This document shows, in pieces, positions 13,301-25,830 of a stretch of DNA of 64,000 nt; the first letter of the stretch is position 1; the number at the start of each line of letters is the position of its first letter. The notes below the pieces were generated by a model that saw nothing but the letters and a program-made list of their open reading frames with translations, ran no database searches and had not been told where the DNA came from. The position numbers and the translations under genes are program-made. Source of the stretch: Scortum barcoo (taxonomy: Eukaryota > Chordata > Actinopteri > Centrarchiformes > Terapontidae); assembly GCA_023238725.1 (NCBI GenBank), contig CM041553.1, positions 11,709,492 through 11,773,491 of the forward strand. The letters are read 5' to 3'.

Positions 13301-15483
13301 AAAATAAAAAATTGTACTTCATGTCAAAGAGAAAAAGCGAAATAAAATAGTAAATAAGAACAAACTAAGTAAATTAAAATACAGCCGGGTAGGAATCATA
13401 TAAAAGTGCTTTGCATACTTTTTAACTGCAAATCAACACAAACACATTTTCACACTTGCACCCACTTTCTCTGATGTTTATCATCTGTTGAATATTTCTA
13501 TGGAGCCATCTCCGAATCTGGACTCCCGAGAGAAAGCCACACAAGTGCCCTCATGAATCAGCTGGCTGAGGGCCCTGACCTTGCCGTCTGTGTGCCCACC
13601 CACGCAGACCTTGTTGGCTAAATCCAACCCCATGCCACTTCCTGTGTGCCACCCCTCCCCTTCTCAAAACATTCCAGAGGGCACTGTCTACTTGTCTCTG
13701 TCCATCCACGCTCCAGGTTTCCTCCTCTGTCATTAGTCCGCCTACAGCTGTGTTATGGCACTGAGCCAAAGTATGATGTGCTCCTAATAGTACACGTTAA
13801 AATCAACAGAAAGACAGTGAAAATACATTTTACAACTCCCCCACCGACCAAGCTATCAGACATTATCCACCATGCTGGACATTCTGCAGTGGAGTTTAAG
13901 GGAAAAAAAGGAGATTATTATGGTGGTTCAGCTGATAATGTGTCTGGTTTGTTTGTACGAGGGTGGGTGTAGTCCTGATTGTTAAGTGATGATAGAAATA
14001 CAAACAGTCTATTTCTGGTTAGTTACATTACATTATGAAACATTGACGACAGAGCTTAGACATAATCAGCTGGACTAAACAACTTCAGAAAAAAGAGATA
14101 GAGATAATTTATTGTCTTGGCTCAAATGATAAAGTGGATGACGTCACCAGACCTCACTGAATCATCATCCGCACAAACAGTGGCTGAGGTGAACGAAAGG
14201 TGTAAAAAACAACTACAGTGACAAAGCTCTGCATCACAACTCCACTCACTTGATCTGTGATTACAGACGTCTCATCTGCTCCCTTCAAACCAAGAGCATG
14301 GGAACCATCCCAGATCTTAATGGAATAATCACTACTGATGTACTTGTCATAGGAAATGACAGTCTGAATGAAAGGGAAAATCCCAGGAGCCGGAAAAAAC
14401 ACATTTTCCGGCAAGGTTCCCTATAATAGTTATTTGGGCGCATATAGAGTCTGAGAATAGACAGCTTTCTTGGCTTCGTCTGACAATTCTCCAGTGCGTT
14501 CAGCTGGATGTCAGCTTCTATTAACCAAACACGGAGATGACAGTTTAACCATAAACTTCAAATGTACATTTTCCAAATTTCCATCAGTGTAGAAAAGGGT
14601 TTGTTCCAACTCCTCCATAAAATAGGACAAATCTACATATTTACTGTTTGCATTTCTATTTTCTTTAAGTATGAAATTTTATCCCTACAGCATTTCTTAT
14701 TTTCTGATGTCCAAACAGGAACAGGACAAACGTAGAAATGCAAACATTACTCAGCTTGTTGCATGCTTGTAATAATAATGAATAACATTATCTATGACCT
14801 TAAATGGTCACACTATATCAAAAGCATCACAGTTGCTAGATGACTGGCACTGAGTCACAGTGATGACCTGAGCACACATGGCTCAGTCATACCGATGTCT
14901 CACTCAACTTACTTCAAATCAGCCCCGCATCAGCAATGAAGCATGACGAGAAATAATAATAATAATCGTCTGTGATCAAGGAACGAAGCAGCAGTTTTGC
15001 TTTTGAAATGAAGCACAAGGCTTTAGTCACGCTCAGCTGAGCCCGTACACCACACCACTCAGCCAGCATAACATTTGCAACTCAGATGGGACCGGTCCCA
15101 CTCTGTGCAGATTTGGTGCCATTTGGGATTTAAAGGGAGAGCAGAGACATCAGGACACGTTTGCATGCTTTTGTGTTTGGAAGTGTATTTCATTTGTAGA
15201 ACAGGACAACACGCTTAATCAAGTTCATGTCAAATCGCTCAGGGCATAATTAAAAGCAGGCATGTCAGAATAAAATTTAAAATGAATGAATGACATGAAG
15301 CATCAACGAACTGCTGGCAACATCTAAATAAATAAAAAAATCATCTAAATGAAATCCAATACTAACACTAATACAATGAATTCACCTACCTTAAACAGGA
15401 GCTATACGTTGTTTGTATTTGATTTCAGTTGTTAAATATACCCAATATGGATCAATGTGAGAGGATCCAGGTTTCGTTTGTTC

Positions 15484-15967
15484 TCTGGAGGATCCTACAC
15501 CTTGATGTCCGTGGGACTCCAGAGGCACCAGCAGCTTCAAATATCTGTTTGCTGCTTTGTAATGGCATTTTAGCAGCTGCTCTGCATCTGCTAATCCGAT
15601 GTATTTGTCTGGCAGAAACCTTCCTCATTGTGCCTTTATCTGCACGAACCCGTGTGTGCTCTGAATCAACCACAAATCTCTTAACAGTACGGTGGTCTGC
15701 TTAATAATGTGGAACGTCCTTCTTCAGTAGTTTTTCCTTTAATTGGGCTCACCTGGCAAACTAATTGAAACAGGTGTCTGAGATTGATTTCAGTGATCCA
15801 AAGAGCCCTGAGACACAATACCATCCATGAGTTTAATTGAAAAACAAAAAATTGTAATCTTTATGACACTTAAATACAATTTGCATAATACTTTGGAACG
15901 CGTTGTACTGTGGATGGTTTCAAATTGATTTACAGGTGACCCGAACATGCCAGGTAATACAGCAACG
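15484..15967 (-). mobile_element. Truncated and internally deleted Tc1/mariner element
   Basis: On the minus strand a Tc1-like 5' non-coding region (about 15967 down to 15700) runs straight into a transposase fragment. The readable protein part includes HTRVRADKGTMRKVSARQIH and SSKQIFEAAGASGVPRTSRC, the region after the first helix-turn-helix of a well-known fish Tc1 family. The transposase start codon region is missing and the catalytic DDE part beyond 15484 is absent, so it is dead. No second terminal repeat is present. Confidence 0.85.
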
Positions 15968-17409
15968 GTCAGCAAAGGCATCAACAGAAGACTGCAAGCT
16001 AGTTAACACCATGTGAAAACAAGGCAGGCTTCAAAATCAAAGATACACACAGTGCTGGTGAGTAACTCTGAATGTAAACGGAGAGTTGTTTACAGAGGGC
16101 ACCTTTAACAAAACGCTCCAAATATCACAACAAAAGTATCTAATCTAGACTATTTCAAAGGTGTGACCACAAGGCTTGCACAGTCTTGGAATAATGAGCA
16201 CTACCAATAGTAATAACGGGAGCTTTTCCCGGTCCTCCCACTCTCTGATTTTACTTGAAAGCAGTATTTCCAGGTGTCCAGCTTCACATTAGCATAAACG
16301 TCAACCAATAACGGTGCACGGCTCACTTGTGTGTCTGTTCTGTTTCCTCTGTGCGCCATTCACAGATCTAATTACACACAACAGACGGATGTTTGACTCA
16401 TGAACACGGGTGCAGGACCTGTGTATCAGTGTATATTACAACTGTTGGGGGGAAATACAAATAGACAAATCTATTCCAAATTTACAGCTTCTTTAAAAAT
16501 ATGACCTTGCATCAGTTATAAATTTGTAAATAAACAATAATAATAATATTTTTAAAAAAAATTACAGCATGGTGACAGAGGACCCCCAACCATTGCTATC
16601 TACTCTTACATTCCTGTCTGATGCTCAGCGGTGTTGTCCGCTTTAAGCCTTGACAAACACCCATTAGGAGGGAATCCAGTTTCCACATTAAAGGAATTAA
16701 TGGATTAACATGTATTTGACCTGGTACTTACACCCTCCCTGCCCACTGTAATATGACAGATAGATTTCCAATCTACTAAATGTTAGCTGTGTCCCGAGCC
16801 CGCTGAGGAACAAAAACTACAAATGCACATTCAACTGCTGGGGATGAATTTTTGCATCTTTTAACTGTGAGCATCTGAATCCAGCCAGCTGTGTTGAATT
16901 TCTGAAAACATCCTATTTGCAGATATGAGTCTGCCATCTGATAGCAGCACTGTAATTAACTACATACCAACTGTAAACTCATGATAGCAATTTAGAGATA
17001 CGGCACAATGTCTGGGATGTATCCATCATGATTAGAGGTTCAGCTCTTATACTCAAACGTCAAATCACTCACAGAAAAGCTTTAATTGGAGTTTCAAGGT
17101 TTGGATATGCACCCACTGCAAGTCAGCATTTTACGACATTGTACAAGGATATATTTTCTTGTGTTTGAGCATTGTTACTGTGAGCAAATGTGCCAACATT
17201 ATTATTAGTGCACATACGTGTGTGTGCAGTTATTACTTGATTATATTGATATTATATATATATATATGATTAACATTTTGTTTATTTACATGCCACTTTT
17301 TATGTTCAGAGATCATTTATTTATGTGGTTTGATGGTACTTTGCAGATCCTAGACTTTATGTAAAATTTATATGTGGAGTTTTAATTAAAACCTTTGAGG
17401 AATACTATG

Positions 17410-17825
17410 TTAAATATACATCTACTCAGTAGTGAAATGTAATCATGGTACATCACTTACAATTTTCAGGTAATTATCATTTATTTGAGTATTTGCATTT
17501 TATGCTACTTTACACTTCTACTAGACTACATTTCTGTTTAGACACTTATTTGACAGATACAGTTTCTGGTTACTAAGCAAATTACGATTTTACACAGAAA
17601 CTGTATGATCACTGTATAAATATGACTAATTGTTACAGACTGAACATGATAATTGAAAAATAACATTTCTACTGCATAACGAGCATTTGTATATTTGATT
17701 CTTTAAATACATTCTGCTGATAATACTTTGTGAGATTTTGAACACAGGACTTTTACTTATAAATGTTATATTACTATTTTCACTTAAGTAAAACATCCAA
17801 AAATGTCTTTCACCCCAGTGTATAC
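17410..17825 (+). repeat. 'ACTTTTACTTGAGTA' dispersed repeat, near complete
   Basis: Segments in order: CATTTTATGCTACTTTACAC, TTCTACTAGACTACATTTCT, ATACAGTTTCTGGTTACT, CATTCTGCTGATAATACTTT, GAACACAGGACTTTTACTTA and TTCACTTAAGTAAAACATCC. This non-coding repeat is common in fish genomes. Confidence 0.6.
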
Positions 17826-20129
17826 TGTACTCTATCCAGCGATGTGCAGCAGTAAAAATTAAACAGGTAATGGGAAATAAAAACTACTGTATAAAGGGGC
17901 AGGTGGTGATAATGATGTGAAACCAGAAAAACAATAATCAATTTCTATTCAAAAGCATATTTATGCCTTGCTATCTCCTTCTGTACCATACCATAATGAT
18001 TAAAGTTGTCACACATATAATTGAGGTTAATTGGTTAGATGTTCTGCATTTCTCATCTGATTATTAGGAAACGTGAGCTTGTTTCACTGCTGTGTTTCAC
18101 AAAATTCTCTCATCTGAATCTCCTATGCACCAGAAAACATTAAAACCTGTCAATGTGAGAGTGATATTATTTTCCAGTCCTGTGTTTTGATGTTGGCTGG
18201 TGGGACTACCCTTTTTCATTTCCAAGCTGCACCTTTAAAGAAACCTTATATTACCTCACTGACTCCAACTGCTGTAACACTGAGGTGCAGTGAGGTGATA
18301 ACTCTTGTCCATAACATTTCCTGTAAATCAAAGAGGGGAACCAGCTTGAGCACACAGCAGATTTCTGCTGAGCCACAACCACAAAGGGTGTGGAGGCAGG
18401 AGGAGGTGGCAGCGGTTAGCTTGCTGTAGATCTATATTAGGAAAGGCAGGGACGTTATGACATTGAGGCTTATATTAAAATCATCCTGCACTGTCTGTCG
18501 ACCACTTGTCTTTACCGTATCTCCTGCACCTTTGTAATAAATACATGCATGCGTTGCGAGACAGAAAGGTCGAGACAGTAGTGAGAGGATGTAACCACTG
18601 TCTGTCTCTCCCATACAGATATTTTAGGCTGCAGGGGCAGATTAAGGAGGGGAGGTTAGGTTGCTGCATGAAAACAAACTTTCTGAAAGTCACTTGCTCA
18701 TATTGCTACTAAGTTAATCTTTAGTTTTAGTTTTTGTTTAATTTGAACTGGAGCTTAGATTATTCACTAAAGGCAGCTCAGTTGTCACAATGTTCGACTG
18801 CACATCCACTGTTTGCAACTATTAGTCACTTTTAAATAAAACATAAGACATAAGCAAAACATGATAGCACACTGTAAAAAAAGGGAAAAAAAATATGCTA
18901 CATGCAAATGAAAAGAGCTGTGTGCCAGCGTATGGAGGAAATGGACTTCCCACCATAAAAAAACCCGCAACCACATGTTCTTTTACCAGGCAATGGCAGA
19001 CTTTCTCTGAGGTGAACCAGCTGCTCTGTAGGCTGAATAGTCAATTAGTGGTTGTTGTTGTTGTCGGCGTATCACAGAATGACTTGAGAGGCCGTTTCTG
19101 AGAATAGCAAACAGGGTGAGCACTGAATGCTTTTTATGGTTGAAAGTCGCACTCCAGGCTGAGACGTACATACTCGGCAACAACAAGAGCAAAGTTTTGA
19201 TGGGGTTTAGGCTGCAGTGGCATTTTGCTGAATTTCACCAGTGTACTCCATCATTTAGACCCGCTCGTGGTAAAAGAAAGCTGGCAGGACACCATCATTA
19301 CAGACACAGAGCTCCTGTGAGCCGGAGAAAGCTCCAGAGAGGCCCGAATATGAGGCCTCGACAGCACGTCAAGCTCTATCGCCGTGTATATCCTATGAGG
19401 AGGAGTCCCCAGGGAGAGGACTGCTGCTGCCACTGCTGTCTGACCACACACACACACACAAATGCCTCAAATATAAGAAAAACACACACTGGACTATGCT
19501 GGTATGCTTATTGGAACCTTATTATATATTTTCTTTTCATTTACTACTCTAGCAGCAGGACGGACATACCATTATGAATGCAATACAATATGTCGTGTCT
19601 GTTGTAAGAGAATGAGGAAGTTTCATCATTCTGGTCTCTCTCTCCTTAGACTGATTAATCATGAGGGTGTGAGCTCTGATGTGATCAGTCAGACACTTTA
19701 TCAACTTCACACGTTTGAGAAGACAAAGAGGGTGCTCTTTACAGTAATTTTACCACAATGACCAGCATCTTGTTTCTGGTGCGCACACACAGGAAAAACT
19801 TCACACGCCCACAAAGACTTACTATAGCTCAGCACTAAGGCCGCCAAAAAAAACAGAAGCATGTTCACATGCACACTTAAAGCCAAATGAAATGAAGAAA
19901 TTAGCTGATAATAACTGAGTATTTTCATCACACTGTCTCAGGAATTTTTTTTTTACAACAGCAGAGTTTCACACTGACTCAAACATTAGTAACTTTACTA
20001 CAGACGCTGAGAGCTGCTGATGTGTTGCAAGTTCTACAGTAACAATTTAAAGTTTCTGGAAAAGAAAAAAGGAACTAATTCTCACAGTTCACAAGCTGGA
20101 ACCACAAACTTACTGAACGTTTATTTGCT

Positions 20130-20190
20130 CATCAAAATAGCTGATAGCTGAATAATTTTCTCAAATGATCAATTCATCAACTAACTGATG
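20130..20190 (+). repeat. 3' fragment of the 'AAAGATATTCA' repeat family
   Basis: ATCAAAATAGCTGATAGCTG followed by AATAATTTTCTCAAATGATC and TCATCAACTAACTGA resembles the terminal part of the family. Short and diverged. Confidence 0.35.
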
Positions 20191-21139
20191 TAGTGAATGA
20201 TGGAAAAGTAACAAGGTACAAAACAAGACATACACTAAAGAGGATAAAAGTGATGTTTGCAGAATTTCATAACAACTCATAAATTTGAGTTTCCCACAGG
20301 TCACAGGTCAGTGTTGGCTATAGAGGCAGCAGCAATCATCCAACATGTCTTTCCACTTCCTCTGTAGAAAACTGCAGACTTATAACATGTACACAAGCAC
20401 GCTGAGTTTGTCCCATACATGTTGAGCAGGACTGTGATGTGGAGACCAGATCGTTCATTTAAGCTTATTTTGAAATACACTGATATCCAACCTGATTATC
20501 TGCCTACAAACCTATAAAAGACGTTTTGATCCCCTTTCTCACAGTCTCACAGGCAACTAAAATTGAGTCCAAATTCTGACACCCAGGAAAAATGGATCTT
20601 AAAATATCATAAATAAATAAGAGTCAGAGTGCAGTGCACATAAAAGATGATGTTAAATGTTAAGAAATATGAAAAATATTAACTCATTCACAAAGCTCCA
20701 TTTTTACATTTAAAAGGAATCTCATGATAGCATAATATAGCATAATTTAACATAAACATCTTTGTTTTGCTTGCATGAAATTGAGAGTAACAGATCTCAC
20801 AAACCATTGTCCCAGCCTCAACTCTGTGTCGGCCAGAGGTAATGTATTAGTAATAGCACTGACTGACGGAGAAAGGCCTGGATTTTGCTGCTAAAATGAG
20901 CAACAGCGGTCCCCCTGAGAATGTCGGGTAAGGTGCTTCTTATCTGACTTTCCATCACTGCTGTTTCTATGGTCTCACACTTTTACTAACAGCCTTGTTC
21001 AGTAATACTGCATTAGCACAATTCATAATCGGTGTGATGATAAAGTTCCTCATATCGTTCGTTCTTCTTAAGTGTCTAACCTTATCTAACATTTAAAACA
21101 GAGTCCTGACAAGGCAAATTCATAGTTCTATGAATGCTC

Positions 21140-21300
21140 ATCATACTGCCACTGAATTCATTAACCTATTAGACAGCCTAGCATTTGTTCAGTATGTGAC
21201 TGTGGCTACACATCAGCATGGTAATATACTTGATCTGCTAATATTACAAGGACTACAAGCTGAATATGCTACTGTGTTTGACCCAGATACAAAATAAAAA
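21140..21300 (+). mobile_element. Fragment of a LINE endonuclease domain
   Basis: An in-frame stretch reads EFINLLDSLAFVQYVTVATH and then QHGNILDLLILQG (21154-21252). This is the pattern of the late part of an L2/Rex1-type apurinic-like endonuclease, where T-H-x-x-G-x-x-LDL is typical. The frame soon breaks. Following DNA to about 21550 may be more of the same element but cannot be read confidently. Confidence 0.5.
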
Positions 21301-22394
21301 AGGTTGGACCACTGTCAGAAACATAGATATATTATAGGTAACCCCAATGAAATAACTCATATCAGCTGGTAATGTGTTTGATTCATTGTCACTGCAGCAG
21401 CAGCGGACAGCAGAGGATCTCAAACCTGGAGTGATTGATTTAATCAATACTGCTAACCTCCCTGCTTTTTGTCACCACCTGACTCATGACAATTCTGTTC
21501 ACAGCTGGACTGAATCCATTTATTGACAACACAGGATCAATAATATTTGGGAAATATTTGGCAATGCATCTGAACTGTCAAATTTAATTAACTGTCAGAG
21601 TGGGGATGAAATGTATAAGGAACTTGGGTCAGTGCCTGATAACACAAAGAATGAGCGCCAAAAAAGACAAAGAAAACTTCCTGTCAACTCACATACTCTT
21701 TTGAAAGTTTCACTTGAGTGCGCCACAAAAATGAGAGCCAACAGCTATATATATACCACAGGAGGGATAGATATGGTATCCTGGATCCACAAGTGCTACA
21801 ATCCTCTCTTAGGCTGTGTTTAGAACTTGCATTACATCTTCGGCAGGCCTCTACCTGTCAAAGGTGAATGGATCTGGAGAAAATAGATGCTTTCTAAATA
21901 ATTCTCTGAGTACACCGGAAGTCAAGCCAATGACACATCGAGTATTGATGGAGATGTCAGACAGGCAGCACTGACCTCATTTAGACTAATGGTCTGGATG
22001 CAGAGCTCCTGAACATGATTTAGTGTGGTTTTCAAGGCCTCTGGTGTAATAAGTAACTTAAAGTAGACTGCTTTTTAGACAGGAATCCTATCCTCACATT
22101 CCAGGGATACCAAAGCCCCCTTGCAATGCGATGGAGGGTTAAAATTAATGCTACTGACCACAAAAATGCCCAGAAATGTGACACTTCAGCAGGTAGCCCA
22201 GAAGTAGAAATATACTATAGGCAGCCCATGTTTCTGCTCAGCACTTCTGGTTCTGTTTGACCTCACATAGTATATACTCGCATGTATCCCCACACTGTTT
22301 TTACAGTCACAGTAGAAGTAAAATCTCATCAGTGGCTACTACCAACTCTCCTCGGAGGGAGGGAAACATTTTAAAATATGACCACTGAAGGTTT

Positions 22395-22680
22395 TCATGT
22401 TTTCTAATGATTATTCTATTATCAACTAATCTATCAATTAATCTGCTCAATTATTCAAATAAAAGTGAAAAATGCCTATCAAAAGCTCCCAGATCTCAAG
22501 GGGACATGTTTAGTTTGCTTGTTTGTCCAACCAGCCAACACTAAAGATATTCAAATTACTATAATTTCAGACAAAGCAGCATGCTTTCATATTTCAGGGG
22601 TCTGGAACCAGCAAACGTTTGGTGTCTTTACCTGTAAAATACACCAAAAATTGGCTTGATTCAATGTTTAATGTTACTCT
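22395..22680 (+). repeat. Second copy of the 'AAAGATATTCA' repeat family
   Basis: Shares with the copy at 33.1-33.9 kb the AT-rich ATCAACTAATCTATCAATTA head, the segment CTAAAGATATTCAAATTACT and the CTGGAACCAGCAAACGTTTG segment that belong to the family. Same orientation. Smaller pieces of the family lie at about 20130-20190 and 56695-56820. Confidence 0.55.
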
Positions 22681-22724
22681 TTAATAATTTAAACATACTG
22701 TTTGATCAAACAAGTCAGCTGGAA

Positions 22725-22965
22725 ACATTGATAAGTCAGCTAGAGTTTTCAAATAGTTTTCAAATGCTCACTAGCGAGGTACATCTTATATAACCTGGTA
22801 TCACAGTCATCAAAATGATAATATGAAGAAGCCATTGTTTGAGAAAGTACAGTGAATTTTAAATAGTATATCTTTCATTGTAAACTATATAGCATGCTGT
22901 GCAAGAAGAGCAAGCTTCACAGACGTAGCAACAGTAACTAAGCAGGGTGGGGCTTAGCAGTCCAT
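22725..22965 (+). repeat. Dispersed repeat with a GGGGCTTAGCA end
   Basis: This stretch and 54990-55200 share several segments in the same order: GTCAGCTGG, then CATTGTTTGAGAAA (CTATTGTTTAAGAAA), then GCAAGCTTCACAGACGTAGC against GAAAGCTTGCCTGGC, and GGGGCTTAGCA against AGGGTTTAGCA. The end also resembles 6920-6960 (GGCAACAGTAACC then GGGGTTTAGCA). Confidence 0.4.
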
Positions 22966-23537
22966 TGTTTCAGCTTTAGTTTGCAATATTACACTTTCCA
23001 TTGGGACTAAACTAAGTTCTTATAAGATGGAAATAAAATCTACAGCAGATACAGCAGATGACTCGAAACAAAGAACTGTGCTTCTAAGTCCGGATAAAGT
23101 GGGTGAAGGTGGAGGTGCATTACATGACAACAAAGACAGTTAATCCATGGAGACGGCCGTGTTTGGTTCTCTCTACCAAGGTGGCAAACTTCCTAGGGCA
23201 CTGTCTCAAGTTTAGCTGGAATCACAATATGCTTCAGAGTAAGTAATGCTGTCTAAAAGTCTGCTCTTTTCTCCTCTGACAATGACAGGCAGTATAAAAT
23301 AGCAGCATATTTTGTCTCGTTAAAAATACATTTGTGCAAATGGGGAAACACTATCTGGGTCACAGAGCAGCAGTGATACCACGGGTGTGTGGATGAAAAA
23401 GTTTGTGAGACAAAAAATAAAAATTGCATTTTATTTTTCTCCTCATAAAGTTGAGACAGGTTTGTGAGGAAGACAAATAATGAGATACTTTATCCTGAGA
23501 AATCTCCAATTATAGAATGTTTCTCACCGGAGTAATT

Positions 23538-23845
23538 GTACCTCTTGGCATTACATGAACTCAATAGGGCGTAATGTTAACTTTCAATTCTCAAGTGTCT
23601 TTATGGTAAAGTGTTTTGTCTGCAGGCTGGAGTTACTGAAACGTGACTCTCCATACCACACCATTGTTTTATTCATATAAAGAACAAGTCAAAGGTACCG
23701 CTATCCTGCAGCAGGTAAGAGACAACAATCCTGTGCTATACAGGGTACACCTCTTGACATGATGTGAACTCAAAAGCAGTAATATTTCCTAATTTTTATG
23801 TTAAAATGGTCTGTTTGCAGGCTGGAGTTACTGAAATGTGACTGT
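23538..23845 (+). repeat. Local direct duplication (two units of about 100-112 nt)
   Basis: Unit 1 (23538-23649) and unit 2 (23745-23845) share GTACCTCTTGGCAT against GTACACCTCTTGACAT, TGAACTCAA, and an almost exact TCTGCAGGCTGGAGTTACTG core with flanks. Units are about 200 nt apart. Confidence 0.6.
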
Positions 23846-25218
23846 GTACAGAGCCATTTTGTTGCCTTAAGCATTAAAACAGGAGGTTAAAGATCATGGA
23901 ACAATATCCTCCAATGTACAGAAAATAGGAAATGGATACTAATAACTAACTAAATAGCTGTAGGACAAAACTAACTTCATCCATTTATGCTTATTACAAA
24001 CTGAGTTTCACAGAAGATTTAAACAGATATAAGACCAATGCTGGTACTTTCCAATAAATGACTAACTGCAACCCCAACAGGAACTCAGTAGTATTTCTAT
24101 TTTTTACATCTCATATGTCATCACTATAAGAGATTCATATAATAAGGCAACAGAAACAGATCTTATTCCTGTCCTGCAATAGCACCCCTTTTCTTACAGG
24201 AGTATTACAATCACATTTACAGACTTTTACCCATAATGTAGTATAGGGCAAGTATAAGCACACATAGCTAGTACAGCTGCAGTATTTGTACAGTCTCTAT
24301 AATGTAGTTTTGTATTTATTTAATCATAAAAGAGAAACCATATGTCCTTTGGTCACTACAGGTCATGGAGGTCACTTCCCTACATTGGCTTATGAAACAG
24401 CAGAATTTAAACAATTAATCTTAAGTCAATCCTTAGATAATCCTATCTATCTAAACTATCGATGATTGTTCACTCAAGGAAGTTCAAACTAAATGTAAAG
24501 CATTCTCAAGTTACAGCTCCTTATTTATGGGGATGTGCTGCTTTTCAATAAAATATTGGGCTTGGACTATTTATTGACATTTGATAGACTAACCATATAT
24601 TAGATTGATCTAGATAATAATAGGCAGATGGATCAATCATGAAAACATTACGTCACTACTCACAACAAAGCTTGTCAGTTTTGCTGATTAATGTGGGATG
24701 GTGGTTAAGTCAGACTAAACATTTCTCATCTATAAAAAAAAGCTTGTGGTGATTTAATTAATTGCAGAAGTTGTTTGTTTATACACAATGCAGCACTTTC
24801 AGACAACACCTGTGTAATCTTGGGTGTTACAGAAGGCCTTTAAACTAAGGTTTAGTCTCGCCTTCGTTTATTATTTCAGCATATACTATGCTTTTATGAG
24901 CATTTATTTATCTGTTTTTTATCTTTTTTATTTTTTTTAAGTAGTCACTGGTTAAAAACAGCAACAACCCGCAGAGAGGAGAGTGATCAGGGTACCGCAG
25001 CTCATTTTGCCCAGATGTGACCTGAACTAATGTTTGTCTGACACATTTTCGCTTCATGAACACCTTAAAGATGTGTTTCAGTTGCCAGTTAAATATTTTT
25101 CCTCCAGAAAAGTATTTTAAGCGTCACATCGAGTTAAACGTGACAGTCGTGCGGAGTCCTGGTGCTCTCTGTGAACTGACGGTAAACTTTTCCCCTCCCG
25201 TTGCTAACGGACACTCAC

Positions 25219-25639
25219 CGTCTCTTAGATACTGTTGCCGGGCAGAGCGTTCTCGGACAGCGCGAGCCCACTTCTCCGCCTCCTCCAGGTTAGCGCGCGG
25301 GTCCTGGAGCGCCGCGAGACGAAAGCAGTACTCGCTTCTCTGCCGCGAGAGCCCGGAACTCATCCAGCGCCGTTTGAGCGGGTAGAAGTAGACTGACAAG
25401 TACGCGGCCGGGTCGTTGTCGTCCTCCCGGTAAGCCCGGCAGCCGACGCAGTCCTTCAGGCTGAGCATCGCTTTGTTCCGCCCGACAGGTGTCAAGGTGG
25501 GCCGCTGGACGACGAGGTCCCTCTCGGTCAGGCTCACGGTACACCTGACTTTTCGGTTCCCGTTGACCGTGAACTCTCCGTAGAGCGAAACCGGGCTGCT
25601 GCCGGTGCTGCGGTTCGGCTCCGCTCTCCTCTGATCCAT
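25219..25639 (-). CDS. sphk1: sphk1 coding exon 1 (N-terminal region of sphingosine kinase)
   Basis: Sphingosine kinase phosphorylates sphingosine to sphingosine-1-phosphate. This exon encodes residues 1-140 plus one base of codon 141. The ATG at 25639-25637 has a good Kozak context (A at -3, G at +4) and the exon ends in a canonical donor, G|GTGAGT. The encoded region has a beta-rich, PH-like look: a start such as LYGEF (residues 19-23), a DCVGCRAY segment (63-70), an AAYLSVYFYP strand (78-87) and a helix with EEAEKWARAVRE (119-130). It resembles the N-terminal regulatory region of vertebrate SPHK2 and of extended fish Sphk proteins; human SPHK1 isoform a lacks it. The kinase call rests on exon 2, which joins in phase. 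Linkage with cygb and prcd favours sphk1 over sphk2. The exon is strongly GC- and CpG-rich compared with the rest of the window. Confidence 0.85.
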
Positions 25640-25830
25640 CCTGAGCCGGACGGATGAGACCGAGACTGGAGGGGGGTCCGGGATGAAGCCGCAGCCGCGC
25701 TCTCACATTGCTCCCCGCCTGGATGGTGCGAGCAGAGTGGAGAGTGTCAGACTGCCCCGACCGGCTCGGACCGGCGTCAAGAGCAACGGAATCAAACGCA
25801 CCACATCCGGCTACACTTCAAAATAAGAGC
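25640..25830 (-). promoter_or_regulatory. CpG-rich 5' UTR and promoter region of sphk1
   Basis: Immediately upstream of the sphk1 ATG the sequence stays GC- and CpG-rich to about 25830, then falls abruptly to AT-rich DNA. Together with exon 1 this looks like a CpG-island promoter. Visible on the minus strand are a GC box (GGCGGGG, near 25715) and an ETS-like core (CCGGAT, near 25808). No TATA box is obvious, as is usual for such promoters. The transcription start cannot be fixed from sequence. Confidence 0.6.

Larger units (their letters stand above)
10340..25218 (-). other. sphk1 intron 1 (14.9 kb)
   Basis: Lies between two in-phase coding exons with canonical splice sites. Apart from the Tc1 relic (15.5-16.0 kb), the LINE endonuclease relic (21.1 kb), the dispersed repeats and the local duplication at 23.5-23.8 kb listed separately, I see nothing gene-like. 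Somewhat GC-richer islands near 13.5-13.8 kb and 19.2-19.45 kb may be regulatory. Confidence 0.75.

Noticed and set aside
19116..19577. 153-codon plus-strand ORF, the longest on that strand
   Set aside because: It lies antisense in sphk1 intron 1, has no recognisable domain, ends in a CA-repeat and AT-rich low-complexity coding, and lacks splice or promoter support. It may overlap a conserved non-coding island.
25290..25706. 138-codon minus-strand ORF overlapping sphk1 exon 1
   Set aside because: Out-of-frame shadow of the GC-rich exon; Arg/Pro/Gln-rich and without splice continuity to exon 2.
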